A DNA stretch of 64,000 nt from Sphingobium sp. 66-54 (lineage in GTDB: Bacteria; Pseudomonadota; Alphaproteobacteria; Sphingomonadales; Sphingomonadaceae), in NCBI GenBank assembly GCA_001899715.1, contig MKWI01000016.1:1-64000 (forward strand). The letters are read 5' to 3'. A program made the position numbers and the translations under genes. This document shows positions 49,988 through 59,163 of this stretch, piece after piece (position 1 is the stretch's first letter; the number at the start of each line of letters is the position of its first letter). The notes under the pieces are model-generated. The model had not been told where the DNA came from, made no database searches, and was given only the letters and a program-made list of their open reading frames with translations.

Positions 49988-50935
49988 TCACTCCACCCAA
50001 TCCAGCCCGATATCGCGATAAACGTGGCGGTCCTCGTCCCAGCCTTCCTTCACCTTGACGTGGAGGTAGAGGTGGACCTTGACGCCGAGCAGCGCCGCCA
50101 GCTCCGCCCGCGCTTTGGAACCGATCTCCTTGAGGCGTTGGCCGCCCTTGCCGAGGATGATGCCGCGCTGCGTCGGCCGTGCGACGAGGATCTGCTGGTG
50201 GATCTCCACCGATCCGTCCGGCCGCTCCTTATACTGCTCGGTTTCTACGGCGCTCTGGTAAGGCAGCTCCTCGTGGAGCTGGTGGTAGAGCTGCTCGCGG
50301 GTGATCTCGGCGGCGAGCAGCCGGTCGGTCGCGTCGGAGACCTGATCCTCCGGGAAGTGCCATGGCCCCTCCGGCATGGCGGCAGCCATCGCGGCCTTGA
50401 GGTCGGCCAGCCCCTCGCCGGATTGCGCGCTGACGAACCACGTTTCGGCGAAATCGACCCGCTCGTGCAGCCGCTCGGTCAGCACCAGCAGCTTGTCCTT
50501 GGCGGCGATGTCCACCTTGTTGACGATCAGCCATCTGGTCTCGCGCCGCTGGGCGAGCCCGTCGAGGATAGGGTCCATCTTCGGCCCCAGCCCGGCGCGC
50601 CCGTCGACGACCAGCGCGATCAGGTCCGCGTCCTGCGCGCCGCCCCATGCCGCCTGCACCATCGCCCGGTCGAGCCGGCGGTTGGGCTGGAACACGCCGG
50701 GCGTATCGACCAGCACGATCTGCGTTTCATCCGCGATGGCGATGCCCATCACGCGAGTCCGCGTCGTCTGCGCCTTGGGGCTGGTGATCGCCACCTTCTG
50801 GCCGACGAGCGCGTTGACCAGCGTCGACTTGCCGGCGTTGGGCGCGCCGACCACGGCCACCACCCCGCACCGCTGCTGCCCGCCCGCCGTCTCGCTCGTA
50901 GCCCCGCTCGTCGCCTTGTCGTTAGCCAAAATCAT
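49988..50935 (-). CDS. era: GTPase Era
   Basis: Era is a GTPase needed for 30S ribosome assembly and cell cycle control. The 315-residue protein has P-loop GAPNAGKST near residue 28, VDTPGVF near 75, and the NKVD motif near 150 (IVNKVDIAAK). The C-terminal KH domain includes ILGKGGQRLKEIGSKAR near 260. I chose the ATG at 50935 after GACGGAG; a longer frame reaches into a neighbouring repeat. It lies next to rnc and lepB on the same strand. Confidence 0.96.
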   Translation of the reverse strand: MILANDKATSGATSETAGGQQRCGVVAVVGAPNAGKSTLVNALVGQKVAITSPKAQTTRTRVMGIAIADETQIVLVDTPGVFQPNRRLDRAMVQAAWGGAQDADLIALVVDGRAGLGPKMDPILDGLAQRRETRWLIVNKVDIAAKDKLLVLTERLHERVDFAETWFVSAQSGEGLADLKAAMAAAMPEGPWHFPEDQVSDATDRLLAAEITREQLYHQLHEELPYQSAVETEQYKERPDGSVEIHQQILVARPTQRGIILGKGGQRLKEIGSKARAELAALLGVKVHLYLHVKVKEGWDEDRHVYRDIGLDWVE

Positions 50936-50995
50936 CTCCGTCTGGATGTATCTCAATCGGGCAGTGATACGCGGCCCCTCCGCCGCTCCTGCCGT

Positions 50996-51021
50996 CCTGG
51001 GCTCCTGCCTGTGCAGGAGCA
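50996..51021. repeat. Single inverted copy of the palindromic intergenic repeat
   Basis: CCTGGGCTCCTGCCTGTGCA followed by GGAGCAC is the reverse-orientation copy of the repeat at 35673. It lies in the gap between rnc and era. Confidence 0.6.
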
Positions 51022-51081
51022 CAAACTGTTATGCGCGCGGGCCGGTCCTCATGCCTGCCATCGTGCATGGCAATGCCGCCA

Positions 51082-51753
51082 TCACCCCGCCACCTGCGCC
51101 AGCAGCGCCACCGCCGCCGCCGTCTCGGCCTCCTGCTTGGAGGCCCCTTCGCCGCGCGCCTCGCCCACGCCCTTGATGACGACCGATACCGTAAAGCGCA
51201 GCGCATGCTGCGGCCCGCTGCGGTCGATCAGCGCATAATCGGGCGGGCGGCGATTGTTGGCGGCCGCCCATTCCTGCAAGGCGGACTTGGGGTGCTTGGG
51301 TGCGCTGCCCTGTCCCTCGACCTCGCCTTCCCACAGCCGCAGGATGAGGGCGCGCGCTGCCTCCATGCCCTTGTCGAGATAGACCGCGCCGATCAGCGAT
51401 TCCATCACGTCGCCCAGCACGTTGTCGCTGTCCACCGCGCCGTCGTCGCGTGCCTGCTTGCCGAGCCGCAGATGCGTCCGCACGCCGATCTGGCGGGCGA
51501 TATCGGCGCAGGTGCCGCCGGCGACGAGTTGGTTGAACCGGCGCGAGAGCTGACCCTCCTTCTCGTCCGGGAAGCGCCTGTAGAGCCACTCCGCCATCAC
51601 CAGCCCCAGCACCCGGTCGCCGAGGAATTCCAGCCGCTCATAATGCTCGGTGCTGGCGCTGCCATGGGTGAGCGCCTGCGTGTAGAGCGAGGGCTGGCCC
51701 GGCTTGCCGCCAATCAGCGCGCTCAGCCAGCGGTCGAGATCGGCCGCGCTCAA
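51082..51753 (-). CDS. rnc: Ribonuclease III
   Basis: RNase III cuts double-stranded RNA in rRNA and mRNA processing. The 223-residue protein has the signature YERLEFLGDRVLGLVMAEWL near residue 40 with conserved Glu and Asp, and NVLGDVMESLIGAVYLDKG near 111. A dsRNA-binding C-terminal part lies from about residue 150 to the end. I chose a TTG start at 51753, which overlaps the lepB stop by 4 nt (TTGA). It gives the normal family length; the longer reading from an upstream ATG runs inside lepB. Confidence 0.9.
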   Translation of the reverse strand: MSAADLDRWLSALIGGKPGQPSLYTQALTHGSASTEHYERLEFLGDRVLGLVMAEWLYRRFPDEKEGQLSRRFNQLVAGGTCADIARQIGVRTHLRLGKQARDDGAVDSDNVLGDVMESLIGAVYLDKGMEAARALILRLWEGEVEGQGSAPKHPKSALQEWAAANNRRPPDYALIDRSGPQHALRFTVSVVIKGVGEARGEGASKQEAETAAAVALLAQVAG

Positions 51754-52568
51754 AAGCCTTCGCCGATCCGTTCGGCGCGGGTGGCGGTGAACCACGTCCA
51801 CGGCATCAGCCATTGGGCGCTGCCGTCGGTCGAGAAGAAGCTCACCATCGCCCGGCCGATCAGGTGGTCGACGGGCAGCGCGCCCACGCCGCCATTTTCG
51901 GGCGCGATGCGGCTGTCCGCACTGCGGTCGCGATTGTCGCCCATCACGAACAGATGATCCTTCGGCACCACATAAGCGCCCGTATTGTCGGCCGAAGTTT
52001 CGATCAGGTCCAGCACGTCGTAGCTTTTCCCGTTGGGCAGCGTCTCGCGGTAGCGCGGATAGCGGCAGAAGCGCGCGTCATCCTTGCCCGCTACCTCGAA
52101 ATCGGGGCGGAAGCAGGGGGAAATCTCGCGCCCGTCCCGTGCCGCCGCCAGCATATTGGCCGTGACCGGGATCACCAGATCGTCGATCCGCTGCTTGGGC
52201 ACCGCGCGGCCATTCAGGTAGATCACCCCGCCGCGCATCTGCACCGTGTCGCCCGGCAGGCCGATTACCCGCTTGATCCAGTCCTCCTTCGGATTATGCG
52301 GCGAGGCGAAGACGACGACATCGCCGCGCTCGGGCAGCCCCGCCGGGATGCGCCCTTCGAACAGCGGCGGGTGGAAGGGGAAGCTGTAGCGCGAATAGCC
52401 ATAGGGCCATTTCGAGACGAGCAGATAGTCGCCGATCAGCAGTCGCGGCTGCATGGATTCGGACGGGATGTTGAACGGCGAGACCAGCAGGCTGCGGATC
52501 AGCGCCACCACCAGCACCAGCTTCACGAGAAACGCCAGGAAATCCAGCGTTTCGGATTTGGTGGACAT
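51750..52568 (-). CDS. lepB: Signal peptidase I
   Basis: LepB removes signal peptides from exported proteins at the inner membrane. The 272-residue S26 peptidase has one N-terminal membrane helix (about residues 10-31). The catalytic Ser is in IPSESMQP near residue 36, and the catalytic Lys in DWIKRVIGLPGD near 97. DHLFVMGDNRDRSADSR near 213 is box E. It is the first gene of a lepB-rnc-era unit and overlaps rnc by 4 nt. Confidence 0.96.
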   Translation of the reverse strand: MSTKSETLDFLAFLVKLVLVVALIRSLLVSPFNIPSESMQPRLLIGDYLLVSKWPYGYSRYSFPFHPPLFEGRIPAGLPERGDVVVFASPHNPKEDWIKRVIGLPGDTVQMRGGVIYLNGRAVPKQRIDDLVIPVTANMLAAARDGREISPCFRPDFEVAGKDDARFCRYPRYRETLPNGKSYDVLDLIETSADNTGAYVVPKDHLFVMGDNRDRSADSRIAPENGGVGALPVDHLIGRAMVSFFSTDGSAQWLMPWTWFTATRAERIGEGF

Positions 52569-52743
52569 GAAGCGATGGCTTTCTGGCTGGATCGGTTGCC
52601 GGGGATGGCGCGTTTCGTCTTTGCGAAGGGCGGCCGGCCCCGTCAAGCCGCACGCACGGGATTCGCCCGCCCTTCGCACGTGCAAAACCGCCACCGATTG
52701 GATATGGCGGCGCTTCCGTGCTTGAAGGAGAGACCGGACCCAT

Positions 52744-54258
52744 ATGGCCGACACCGCCCGAACCGCCGCCTGCTGGAGCCGCCTCGCGGCGCTGCCCATG
52801 CCCGATCTGCGCGCCTTGTTCGCCGATGAGCCGGACCGGCTGGCGCATCACGTCATCGAGGAGAGCGGCCTGCGCTTCGATTTCTCCAAGACACACCTCA
52901 CCGCCGACGCGCTGGCCGCCTTTGCCGATCTGGCCGAGGCAACCGAACTGACCGCGATGCGCGCCGCGATGTTCGCCGGCGAGCCGATCAACGTCACCGA
53001 GGGCCGCGCTGTCGAGCACGGCGCCGAGCGCGGCGAGGGTGCGGCGGCGAGCGTCGCGGCCGCGCGCGAGCACAAGCTGCGCATGCGCACGCTGATCGAC
53101 GCGATCGAGGCCGGCGCACTGGGCGATATCCGCCACATCCTCCATGTCGGCATCGGCGGTTCGGCGCTGGGGCCGGACCTGATCGTCGATGCGCTCGCCC
53201 GCCATGCGGACCGCTACGATGTCGCCATCGTCTCCAATGTCGACGGCTGCGCGCTGGAGCAGGCCATGGCGCGGTTCGATCCGCGGCAGACCTTGCTCGT
53301 CGTCGCCTCCAAGACTTTCACCACCACCGAGACCATGCTCAACGCTGCCAGCGCCATCGCCTGGATGACGCAAGGCGGCGTCGACGATCCCTATGGGCAG
53401 GTGATCGCGCTCACCGCCGCGCCGGACAAGGCGATCGAATGGGGCGTGGACGAGACGCGCATCCTCGGTTTTTCGGAGAGTGTCGGCGGCCGTTACTCGC
53501 TCTGGTCCTCCATCGGTTTCCCCGCCGCGCTGGCGCTCGGCTGGGCCGATTATGAGGCGCTGCTGGAGGGCGCGGCGGCGATGGATCGCCATTTCCGCCA
53601 CGCGCCGCTCATGGAGAATGCCCCGGTGCGGGCGGCCTTCGTCGATCAATATTATGCCCGCATCCGCCTCTGCCAGACCCGCGCGGTGTTCGCCTATGAC
53701 GAGCGGCTGCGGCTGCTCCCTTCCTATCTCCAGCAGCTTGAGATGGAGAGCAACGGCAAGTCCGTAACGCGCGACGGCAAGCCGGTGGACGGCCCCACCG
53801 CGCCGATCACCTGGGGCGGCGTCGGCACGGACGCGCAGCACGCGGTGTTCCAGCTTCTCCATCAGGGCACCCATCTCGTGCCCGTCGAATTCCTCGCCGT
53901 CACCGAGGCTGGCGACACGCTTGATCCCGCCCATCACCAGACGCTGCTGGTCAATTGCTTCGCGCAAGGCGCCGCGCTGATGCAGGGCCGCGAGAACCCC
54001 GCCGACCCTGCGCGGGCCTATCCCGGCAACCGCCCATCCACCAATATTCTGCTCGACGCGCTGACGCCCCACGCCCTCGGCGCGCTCATCGCCTTCTACG
54101 AGCATCGCACCTTCGCCAACGGCGTGCTGATGGCCATCAACAGCTTCGACCAGTTCGGCGTCGAACTGGGCAAGGAGATCGCCCGCTCCATCGAGGCGGA
54201 CGGCGCCCAGGGCTTCGACCCCTCCACCATGGCGCTGATCGACCGGGCGCTGGGGTAG
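52744..54258 (+). CDS. pgi: Glucose-6-phosphate isomerase
   Basis: Pgi interconverts glucose 6-phosphate and fructose 6-phosphate. The 504-residue protein has LHVGIGGSALGPDLI near residue 132, SKTFTTTETMLNA near 194, VGGRYSLWSSIGFP near 245, and GVGTDAQHAVFQLLHQGTHLVP near 358. It is divergent from lepB, with 175 nt between them. GAAGGAG upstream supports the start. Confidence 0.96.
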   Translation: MADTARTAACWSRLAALPMPDLRALFADEPDRLAHHVIEESGLRFDFSKTHLTADALAAFADLAEATELTAMRAAMFAGEPINVTEGRAVEHGAERGEGAAASVAAAREHKLRMRTLIDAIEAGALGDIRHILHVGIGGSALGPDLIVDALARHADRYDVAIVSNVDGCALEQAMARFDPRQTLLVVASKTFTTTETMLNAASAIAWMTQGGVDDPYGQVIALTAAPDKAIEWGVDETRILGFSESVGGRYSLWSSIGFPAALALGWADYEALLEGAAAMDRHFRHAPLMENAPVRAAFVDQYYARIRLCQTRAVFAYDERLRLLPSYLQQLEMESNGKSVTRDGKPVDGPTAPITWGGVGTDAQHAVFQLLHQGTHLVPVEFLAVTEAGDTLDPAHHQTLLVNCFAQGAALMQGRENPADPARAYPGNRPSTNILLDALTPHALGALIAFYEHRTFANGVLMAINSFDQFGVELGKEIARSIEADGAQGFDPSTMALIDRALG

Positions 54259-54872
54259 GGCAGGGCGCAGGTCGGGCCAAAAGCAGCCCCCTCAGGCTAA
54301 CAGGCTAAAAAGAGCCGCCCTTCAGGCTAAAAAGAGCCGGACTCCGCCCACCAGCGTCACCCCGGACTTGATCCGGGGTCCCGCTTCCTGTCCCCCCGTA
54401 GCAATCGGTCTGCGGACCAATCCCGCTGGCCGTGTGACCAGAGCGCATATGCTTAAGGTTGAACCATACCGTGCTCCTGCGCGGGCAGAATCCCTGCTTC
54501 CATTCAGGAGAAATTCCGGGAAGCAGGACCCCCGCATCAAACTCCAGAACGTTGTCGCCCGCCCCTTGGCAGCCCCTCAGCGCCCTGTCCTACACGTCCG
54601 GCTTCATGCTACCATCGCCGTCATGACGACCTCTCACCCTGCTCGCGTCATCATTCCGCCGAGGCCCTCCAGACAGCGAATTTTTTCCGTTCCACCCCGC
54701 GACCTTCGAGACTTTCGAAAGAATATTACGTCTGCACGCACGATCGTTTGCCAAACATTCAGCCCTCGTCCCAAACCTCACCCGATCAGCCTCACAAGCA
54801 AAATTGCTTTGCCCCACCGCCTCCGCGCTTCCATATGCGCCTCACATCATCATCCGGCGGTGAGGGCTTCCC
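54259..54872. other. Gene-free 610-nt stretch with repeats
   Basis: I see no credible gene. It holds CAGGCTAA three times (54293-54300, 54301-54308 and 54323-54330), the longer unit CAGGCTAAAAAGAGCCG being repeated in tandem, then a copy of the GTCACCCCGG repeat (54356-54388). A degenerate copy of the palindromic repeat starts near 54471. From about 54,660 to 54,800 the sequence is AT-richer and may carry the gor promoter. Confidence 0.6.
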
Positions 54873-56219
54873 ATGAGCGACTATGAGTTCGACCTGTTCG
54901 TGATCGGCGCGGGCTCCGGTGGCGTGCGCGCGGCGCGGGTCTCGGCCAGCCATGGCGCGCGCGTGGCGGTGGCGGAAGAATATAAGGTCGGCGGCACCTG
55001 CGTCATTCGCGGCTGCGTACCCAAGAAGCTGCTCGTTTACGGCGCCCATTTCGCCGAGGATTTGAAGGACGCCCGCCGCTTCGGCTGGGACGTGCCGGCC
55101 GATTGCCGCTTCGACTGGCCGACCCTGCGCGACAACGTCATCGCCGAGGTGACACGGCTCGAAGGGCTCTACACGCAGACGCTCGACAACAACAAGGTGA
55201 CGATCATCCACGAGCGCGCCACCATCGAGGGGCCGCATGAGGTGCGCCTCGCCGGCGGCCGGCGCATCACCGCGCGCACCATCCTCGTCGCGACCGGCGC
55301 CTGGCCGGCTCTCCCGGATGCGCCCGGCGTGGAGCATGGCATCACCTCCAACGAGGTGTTTCATCTGGAGACGATGCCGAAGCGCTGGGTCATTTTTGGC
55401 GGCGGCTACATCGCCAACGAGTTCGCCGGCATCTTCCACGAGTTCGCGTGCGACGTGACCATGGTGCTGCGCGGCGACCAGATCCTGCGCGGCTATGACG
55501 AGCAGATCCGCGACCGGCTGCTGCAAATCTCCACCGCCAAGGGCATCCATTTCCGCTTCAACGCGCCGCTGGAGAAGATCGAGAAGCAAGCGGATGGCTC
55601 CCTGCTCGTCCATGTCGGCAGCGGCGATCCGATCGCGACCGATGCGGTCCTGTTCGCCACCGGCCGCGCGCCCAAGATCGACGGGCTGGGACTGGAGAAA
55701 GCCGGCGTGGAGATTGAGAGGGGCGCGATCAAGGTCGATGCCAACAACCGCACCAATGTCGAGAGCATCTATGCGGTGGGCGATGTCACCAACCGCGTGC
55801 AGCTGACGCCCGTCGCGATCCGCGAGGGGCAGGCGTTTGCGGACACGGTGTTCGGCGGCAATCCGCGCACGGTGGATTATGACAATATTCCGGCGGCGGT
55901 GTTCAGCCATCCGCCCATCGGCGCCGTGGGGATGACCGAGGCGGAAGCGCGTAACAAGCTTGGCTCGGTGAAGATCTACACGTCGGACTTCCGGCCGATG
56001 AAGAACGTCCTCGCCGGCCGCAACGAGCGCAGCCTCTACAAGCTGGTCTGCGATGGCGACAGCGGCAAGGTCGTCGGCATCCACATGATAAGCCCCGACG
56101 CGCCGGAAATTCTGCAAGCCGCCGCCATCGCCGTGAAGGCCGGCCTCACCAAAGCGGATTTCGACGCCACGGTCGCGCTGCACCCGAGCATGGCCGAGGA
56201 ACTGGTGCTGATGCGGTAG
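54873..56219 (+). CDS. gor: Glutathione-disulfide reductase
   Basis: Gor reduces oxidised glutathione with NADPH. The 448-residue flavoprotein begins with FAD-binding FVIGAGSGGVRAARVSAS. The redox-active cysteine pair lies in VGGTCVIRGCVPKKLLVYG near residue 40. The NADPH-binding region is IFGGGYIANEFAGIF near 175 and YAVGDVTNRVQLTPVAI near 301. The C-terminal catalytic His-Glu pair is in the ending FDATVALHPSMAEELVLMR. Length is normal. Confidence 0.95.
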   Translation: MSDYEFDLFVIGAGSGGVRAARVSASHGARVAVAEEYKVGGTCVIRGCVPKKLLVYGAHFAEDLKDARRFGWDVPADCRFDWPTLRDNVIAEVTRLEGLYTQTLDNNKVTIIHERATIEGPHEVRLAGGRRITARTILVATGAWPALPDAPGVEHGITSNEVFHLETMPKRWVIFGGGYIANEFAGIFHEFACDVTMVLRGDQILRGYDEQIRDRLLQISTAKGIHFRFNAPLEKIEKQADGSLLVHVGSGDPIATDAVLFATGRAPKIDGLGLEKAGVEIERGAIKVDANNRTNVESIYAVGDVTNRVQLTPVAIREGQAFADTVFGGNPRTVDYDNIPAAVFSHPPIGAVGMTEAEARNKLGSVKIYTSDFRPMKNVLAGRNERSLYKLVCDGDSGKVVGIHMISPDAPEILQAAAIAVKAGLTKADFDATVALHPSMAEELVLMR

Positions 56220-56254
56220 GGGGAGGGTGCATCGTCGCGCGATTAAGAACCACC

Positions 56255-56338
56255 GTGTTCCTGCGCAGGCAGGAACCCAGGGCGGCGAGGAACTGCGGCT
56301 GGGCCTTGGGCCTTGGACTCCTGCCTGCGCGGGAGCAC
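56255..56338. repeat. Paired palindromic intergenic repeat
   Basis: Left copy GTGTTCCTGCGCAGGCAGGA, right copy GACTCCTGCCTGCGCGGGAG and AGCACC, about 44 nt of middle sequence with GGAACTGCGGCTGGGCC. It lies between gor and the regulator gene. Confidence 0.65.
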
Positions 56339-56362
56339 CGCACGGCTCAATGGGAGCGGCGC

Positions 56363-57778
56363 TCACCCAATCCCGTAAGGCACAACCCCCCGCCGCCCGC
56401 GCTCGATGTGGATCGGCCGGTCGAGCGGCGGAAAGGCCCTCTGGTCGCAGCTTGCGCGCGGGCAGAGCCGGCAGGACATGCCGATCGGCGTTGCCGCCGC
56501 CTCGTCGGTCAGGCGCAGCCCATCGGCGTAGACGAAGTTGGCGGCGTGCTCGCTCTCGCAGCCCAGCGCCACCGCATAACGGCGCGGCGCGCGGGCATAG
56601 CGGCCGGAGGGCTTCACCAGCCCCTTGGCCATGGAGACGTAGCGCACCCCGTCCGGCATTTCGGCAAGCTGGACGACGATCCGGTCGGGGATCGCCACCG
56701 CCTCGTGGACGACCCACAGCGGGCATGCGCCGCCGAAGCGGGCGAACTGCATCCGCGTCGCGCTATGCCGCTTGGTAATGTTGCCGGCCATGTCCACCCG
56801 GCAGAAGAAGAAGGGGATGCCGCGCTGCCCCGGCCGCTGCAAGGTCGAGAGCCGATGGCACGCCTGCTCGAAACTGACGCCGAAGGCGCGCGCCAGCGGG
56901 TCGATGTCATGCCGCAGATCGCGCGCCGTCTGCCGGAAGGCCCCATAAGGCATCAGCAGCGCTCCGGCCGCATAGTTGGCGAGGCCGAGCAGCAGCAACT
57001 GGTCGGCGATCGGATCGGCCAGCCGCGCCTCCGCCACGATCCGCGCTATGGCCGCGCCCAGTTCGAACTGCATGAGCTGGTTGGCAAGCTGGAAGCTGCG
57101 GCTCGGCGGCGGCAGCGCGGCGTTGACGGTGAGGCGCTGCCGCTCGCTATCGAAGGCCCGCAGCGTCGTCGCATCCGTCTCGCTGAATCGCGCCTCGCAC
57201 CCGTGCCGCTCCGCCAGTGCGCGTGTGAGAATGGCCGCGTTGTCCGCACCATCAAGGCCGATCCGCCCGTACAACTCCTCCGCCGCCACGTCCAGTGCGT
57301 GGATATAGTTGCCCGCCTCGTGGAACCAGTCGCGCACGGTTTCCCACGATGTCCGCGCAGCCGGCGCCGCCTCGCCCGCAATGGCTTCCTCCAGCATGGC
57401 GAGCCGGTCCTGCGTCTGCCGCAGTGCATGGTGCAGCTCGACATAGCGAGCCGCGAAATCGGGATAATGCAAGTGCAGCCGCTCGGCCCGCGCCGGATCG
57501 GGCGGCGGCGAGCCGAGGCCGGGATTGGCGAGCGCCCAGTTGAACGCGCCGAGCAGTTGCTCCTCCTGCCGTTCGTCGAAGGCGGACCAGTCGAGCGGGA
57601 ATGCGCTGGCGAGCGCGGCCTTCACCTTGGCGGTCAGCGGCCGGTCGTCATTTTCGAGCTGCGAGAGGTAGGAGATGGAGATACCAAGCAGCCGCGCCAT
57701 CGCCGCCTGATCCATCCGCGCGTCCGTGCGAAGCTGGCGGACCTTCTGTCCGGCGAAGAGTCTGGTGCCGCGCGCCAT
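56363..57778 (-). CDS. PccR/ScfR-like short-chain fatty-acid regulator (XRE-IrrE, DUF2083)
   Basis: A 471-residue transcription regulator. The N-terminal XRE helix-turn-helix is VRQLRTDARMDQAAMARLLG then SISYLSQLENDDRPLT (about residues 13-50). A central IrrE-like region contains FQLANQLMQFELGAAI, and a C-terminal DUF2083 region has VCRLCPRASCDQRAFPPLDR (CxxCxxxxC) near residue 440. This layout matches PccR/ScfR-type regulators of propionate and acetate-type metabolism in alphaproteobacteria. It is divergent from the thiolase gene, so a role in controlling it is plausible but unproven. Confidence 0.87.
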   Translation of the reverse strand: MARGTRLFAGQKVRQLRTDARMDQAAMARLLGISISYLSQLENDDRPLTAKVKAALASAFPLDWSAFDERQEEQLLGAFNWALANPGLGSPPPDPARAERLHLHYPDFAARYVELHHALRQTQDRLAMLEEAIAGEAAPAARTSWETVRDWFHEAGNYIHALDVAAEELYGRIGLDGADNAAILTRALAERHGCEARFSETDATTLRAFDSERQRLTVNAALPPPSRSFQLANQLMQFELGAAIARIVAEARLADPIADQLLLLGLANYAAGALLMPYGAFRQTARDLRHDIDPLARAFGVSFEQACHRLSTLQRPGQRGIPFFFCRVDMAGNITKRHSATRMQFARFGGACPLWVVHEAVAIPDRIVVQLAEMPDGVRYVSMAKGLVKPSGRYARAPRRYAVALGCESEHAANFVYADGLRLTDEAAATPIGMSCRLCPRASCDQRAFPPLDRPIHIERGRRGVVPYGIG

Positions 57779-57978
57779 ATCGAGATCCCGCTAATCCGCA
57801 AAATCCCCCCGCGCAACTCCGCAAGTTCGCAAATCATCCGCGTGACAAAGCGGAAACGCAGCCATATCCTTTCCTTTCGAGGCTTCGCAGGGGAGGGCGC
57901 TCTACCCGCTGCAAGGCCTCGCCCGGCATGAGGCCAAGCGCGCATGGGGCGCTGCCCTTTCCGGATTTGGGAGTAACC

Positions 57979-59163
57979 ATGGCCACCGATCCCACTCTCA
58001 TCCTTTCTTACGCCCGCACGCCGATGGGCGGCTTCCAGGGCAGCCTCTCCGGCGCCAGCGCGACGCAACTGGGAGCGACGGCGGTTGCGGCGGCAGTGGC
58101 GCGCGCCGGGGTCGATCCCGCGCTGGTCGAGCGCTGCTACATGGGCTGCGTGCTGCCGGCCGGGCTGGGGCAGGCGCCGGCGCGGCAGGCGGCGCGTGGG
58201 GCAGACTTGCCCGATGCCGTGGAAGCCGTGACGATCAACAAGATGTGCGGTAGCGGCATGATGGCAGCGATGATGGCGGCGGACGCCATCGCGGCCGGAT
58301 CGGCCGGGGTCATCGTCGCGGGCGGCATGGAGAGTATGTCCAATGCGCCCTATCTCCTGAAGAAACACCGCGCTGGCGCCCGCATCGGCCATGATACCGT
58401 CTATGACCATATGATGCTCGATGGGCTGGAGGATGCCTATGAGCCGGGCAAGGCGATGGGCGTGTTCGCTGAGGCCACGGCGCAAGCCTATCAATTCACC
58501 CGTGAGGCGCAGGATGCCTACGCTATCGAATCGCTTACCCGTGCGCAGGCGGCGCAGGCGAACGGCTGGTTCGACAGCGAGATCGTGCCGGTGGAGATCG
58601 CGACCCGCAAGGGAACCGAGACGGTCGCGCAGGATGATCAGCCGCGCAAGGGCGACGCTTCCCGAATTCCTTCGCTGCGTCCGGCTTTCGCCAGGGACGG
58701 CACAATCACTGCCGCCAATGCCAGCTCCATTTCGGACGGCGCGGCGGCGCTGGTTCTGGCGCGCGCCTCGCTCGCGGACGCGCGCGGGCTCAAGCCGGTC
58801 GCGCGGATCGTCGGCCACACGGCCCATGCTCGTGAACCGGCGCAATTCACCACTGCGCCAGTCGGGGCGATCGAGGCGCTACTGGCCAAAACCGGCTGGA
58901 CCGTTGCCGATGTCGACCTGTTCGAGATCAACGAGGCGTTCGCCGTCGTCACCATGGCGGCAATGCGCGATCTGGCCATTCCGCACGAGAAGGTGAATAT
59001 CCACGGCGGCGCGACCGCGCTCGGCCACCCTATCGGCGCTTCGGGCGCGCGGATCGTTACGACGCTGCTCGCGGCCCTCCAGCGCACCGGCAGCACACGC
59101 GGTATCGCCTCGCTCTGTATCGGCGGCGGCGAAGCCACGGCCATGGCGGTGGAGCTGCTGTGA
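57979..59163 (+). CDS. Acetyl-CoA acetyltransferase (thiolase)
   Basis: A 394-residue type II thiolase of the PhaA/AtoB kind, condensing or cleaving acetyl-CoA units. The active Cys lies in INKMCGSGMMAA near residue 89. HGGATALGHPIGASGAR near 347 carries the His, and CIGGGEATAMAVELL closes the protein with the second Cys. The ATG at 57979 follows GGGAG 6 nt upstream. It overlaps the enoyl-CoA hydratase gene by 4 nt, and a PccR-like regulator is divergent. Together they suggest fatty-acid or short-acyl-CoA breakdown. Confidence 0.94.
   Translation: MATDPTLILSYARTPMGGFQGSLSGASATQLGATAVAAAVARAGVDPALVERCYMGCVLPAGLGQAPARQAARGADLPDAVEAVTINKMCGSGMMAAMMAADAIAAGSAGVIVAGGMESMSNAPYLLKKHRAGARIGHDTVYDHMMLDGLEDAYEPGKAMGVFAEATAQAYQFTREAQDAYAIESLTRAQAAQANGWFDSEIVPVEIATRKGTETVAQDDQPRKGDASRIPSLRPAFARDGTITAANASSISDGAAALVLARASLADARGLKPVARIVGHTAHAREPAQFTTAPVGAIEALLAKTGWTVADVDLFEINEAFAVVTMAAMRDLAIPHEKVNIHGGATALGHPIGASGARIVTTLLAALQRTGSTRGIASLCIGGGEATAMAVELL

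Noticed and set aside
54368..54886. Plus-strand open frame of 172 codons upstream of gor
   Set aside because: It starts inside a GTCACCCCGG repeat copy, lacks a ribosome site and family resemblance, and overlaps the gor start.
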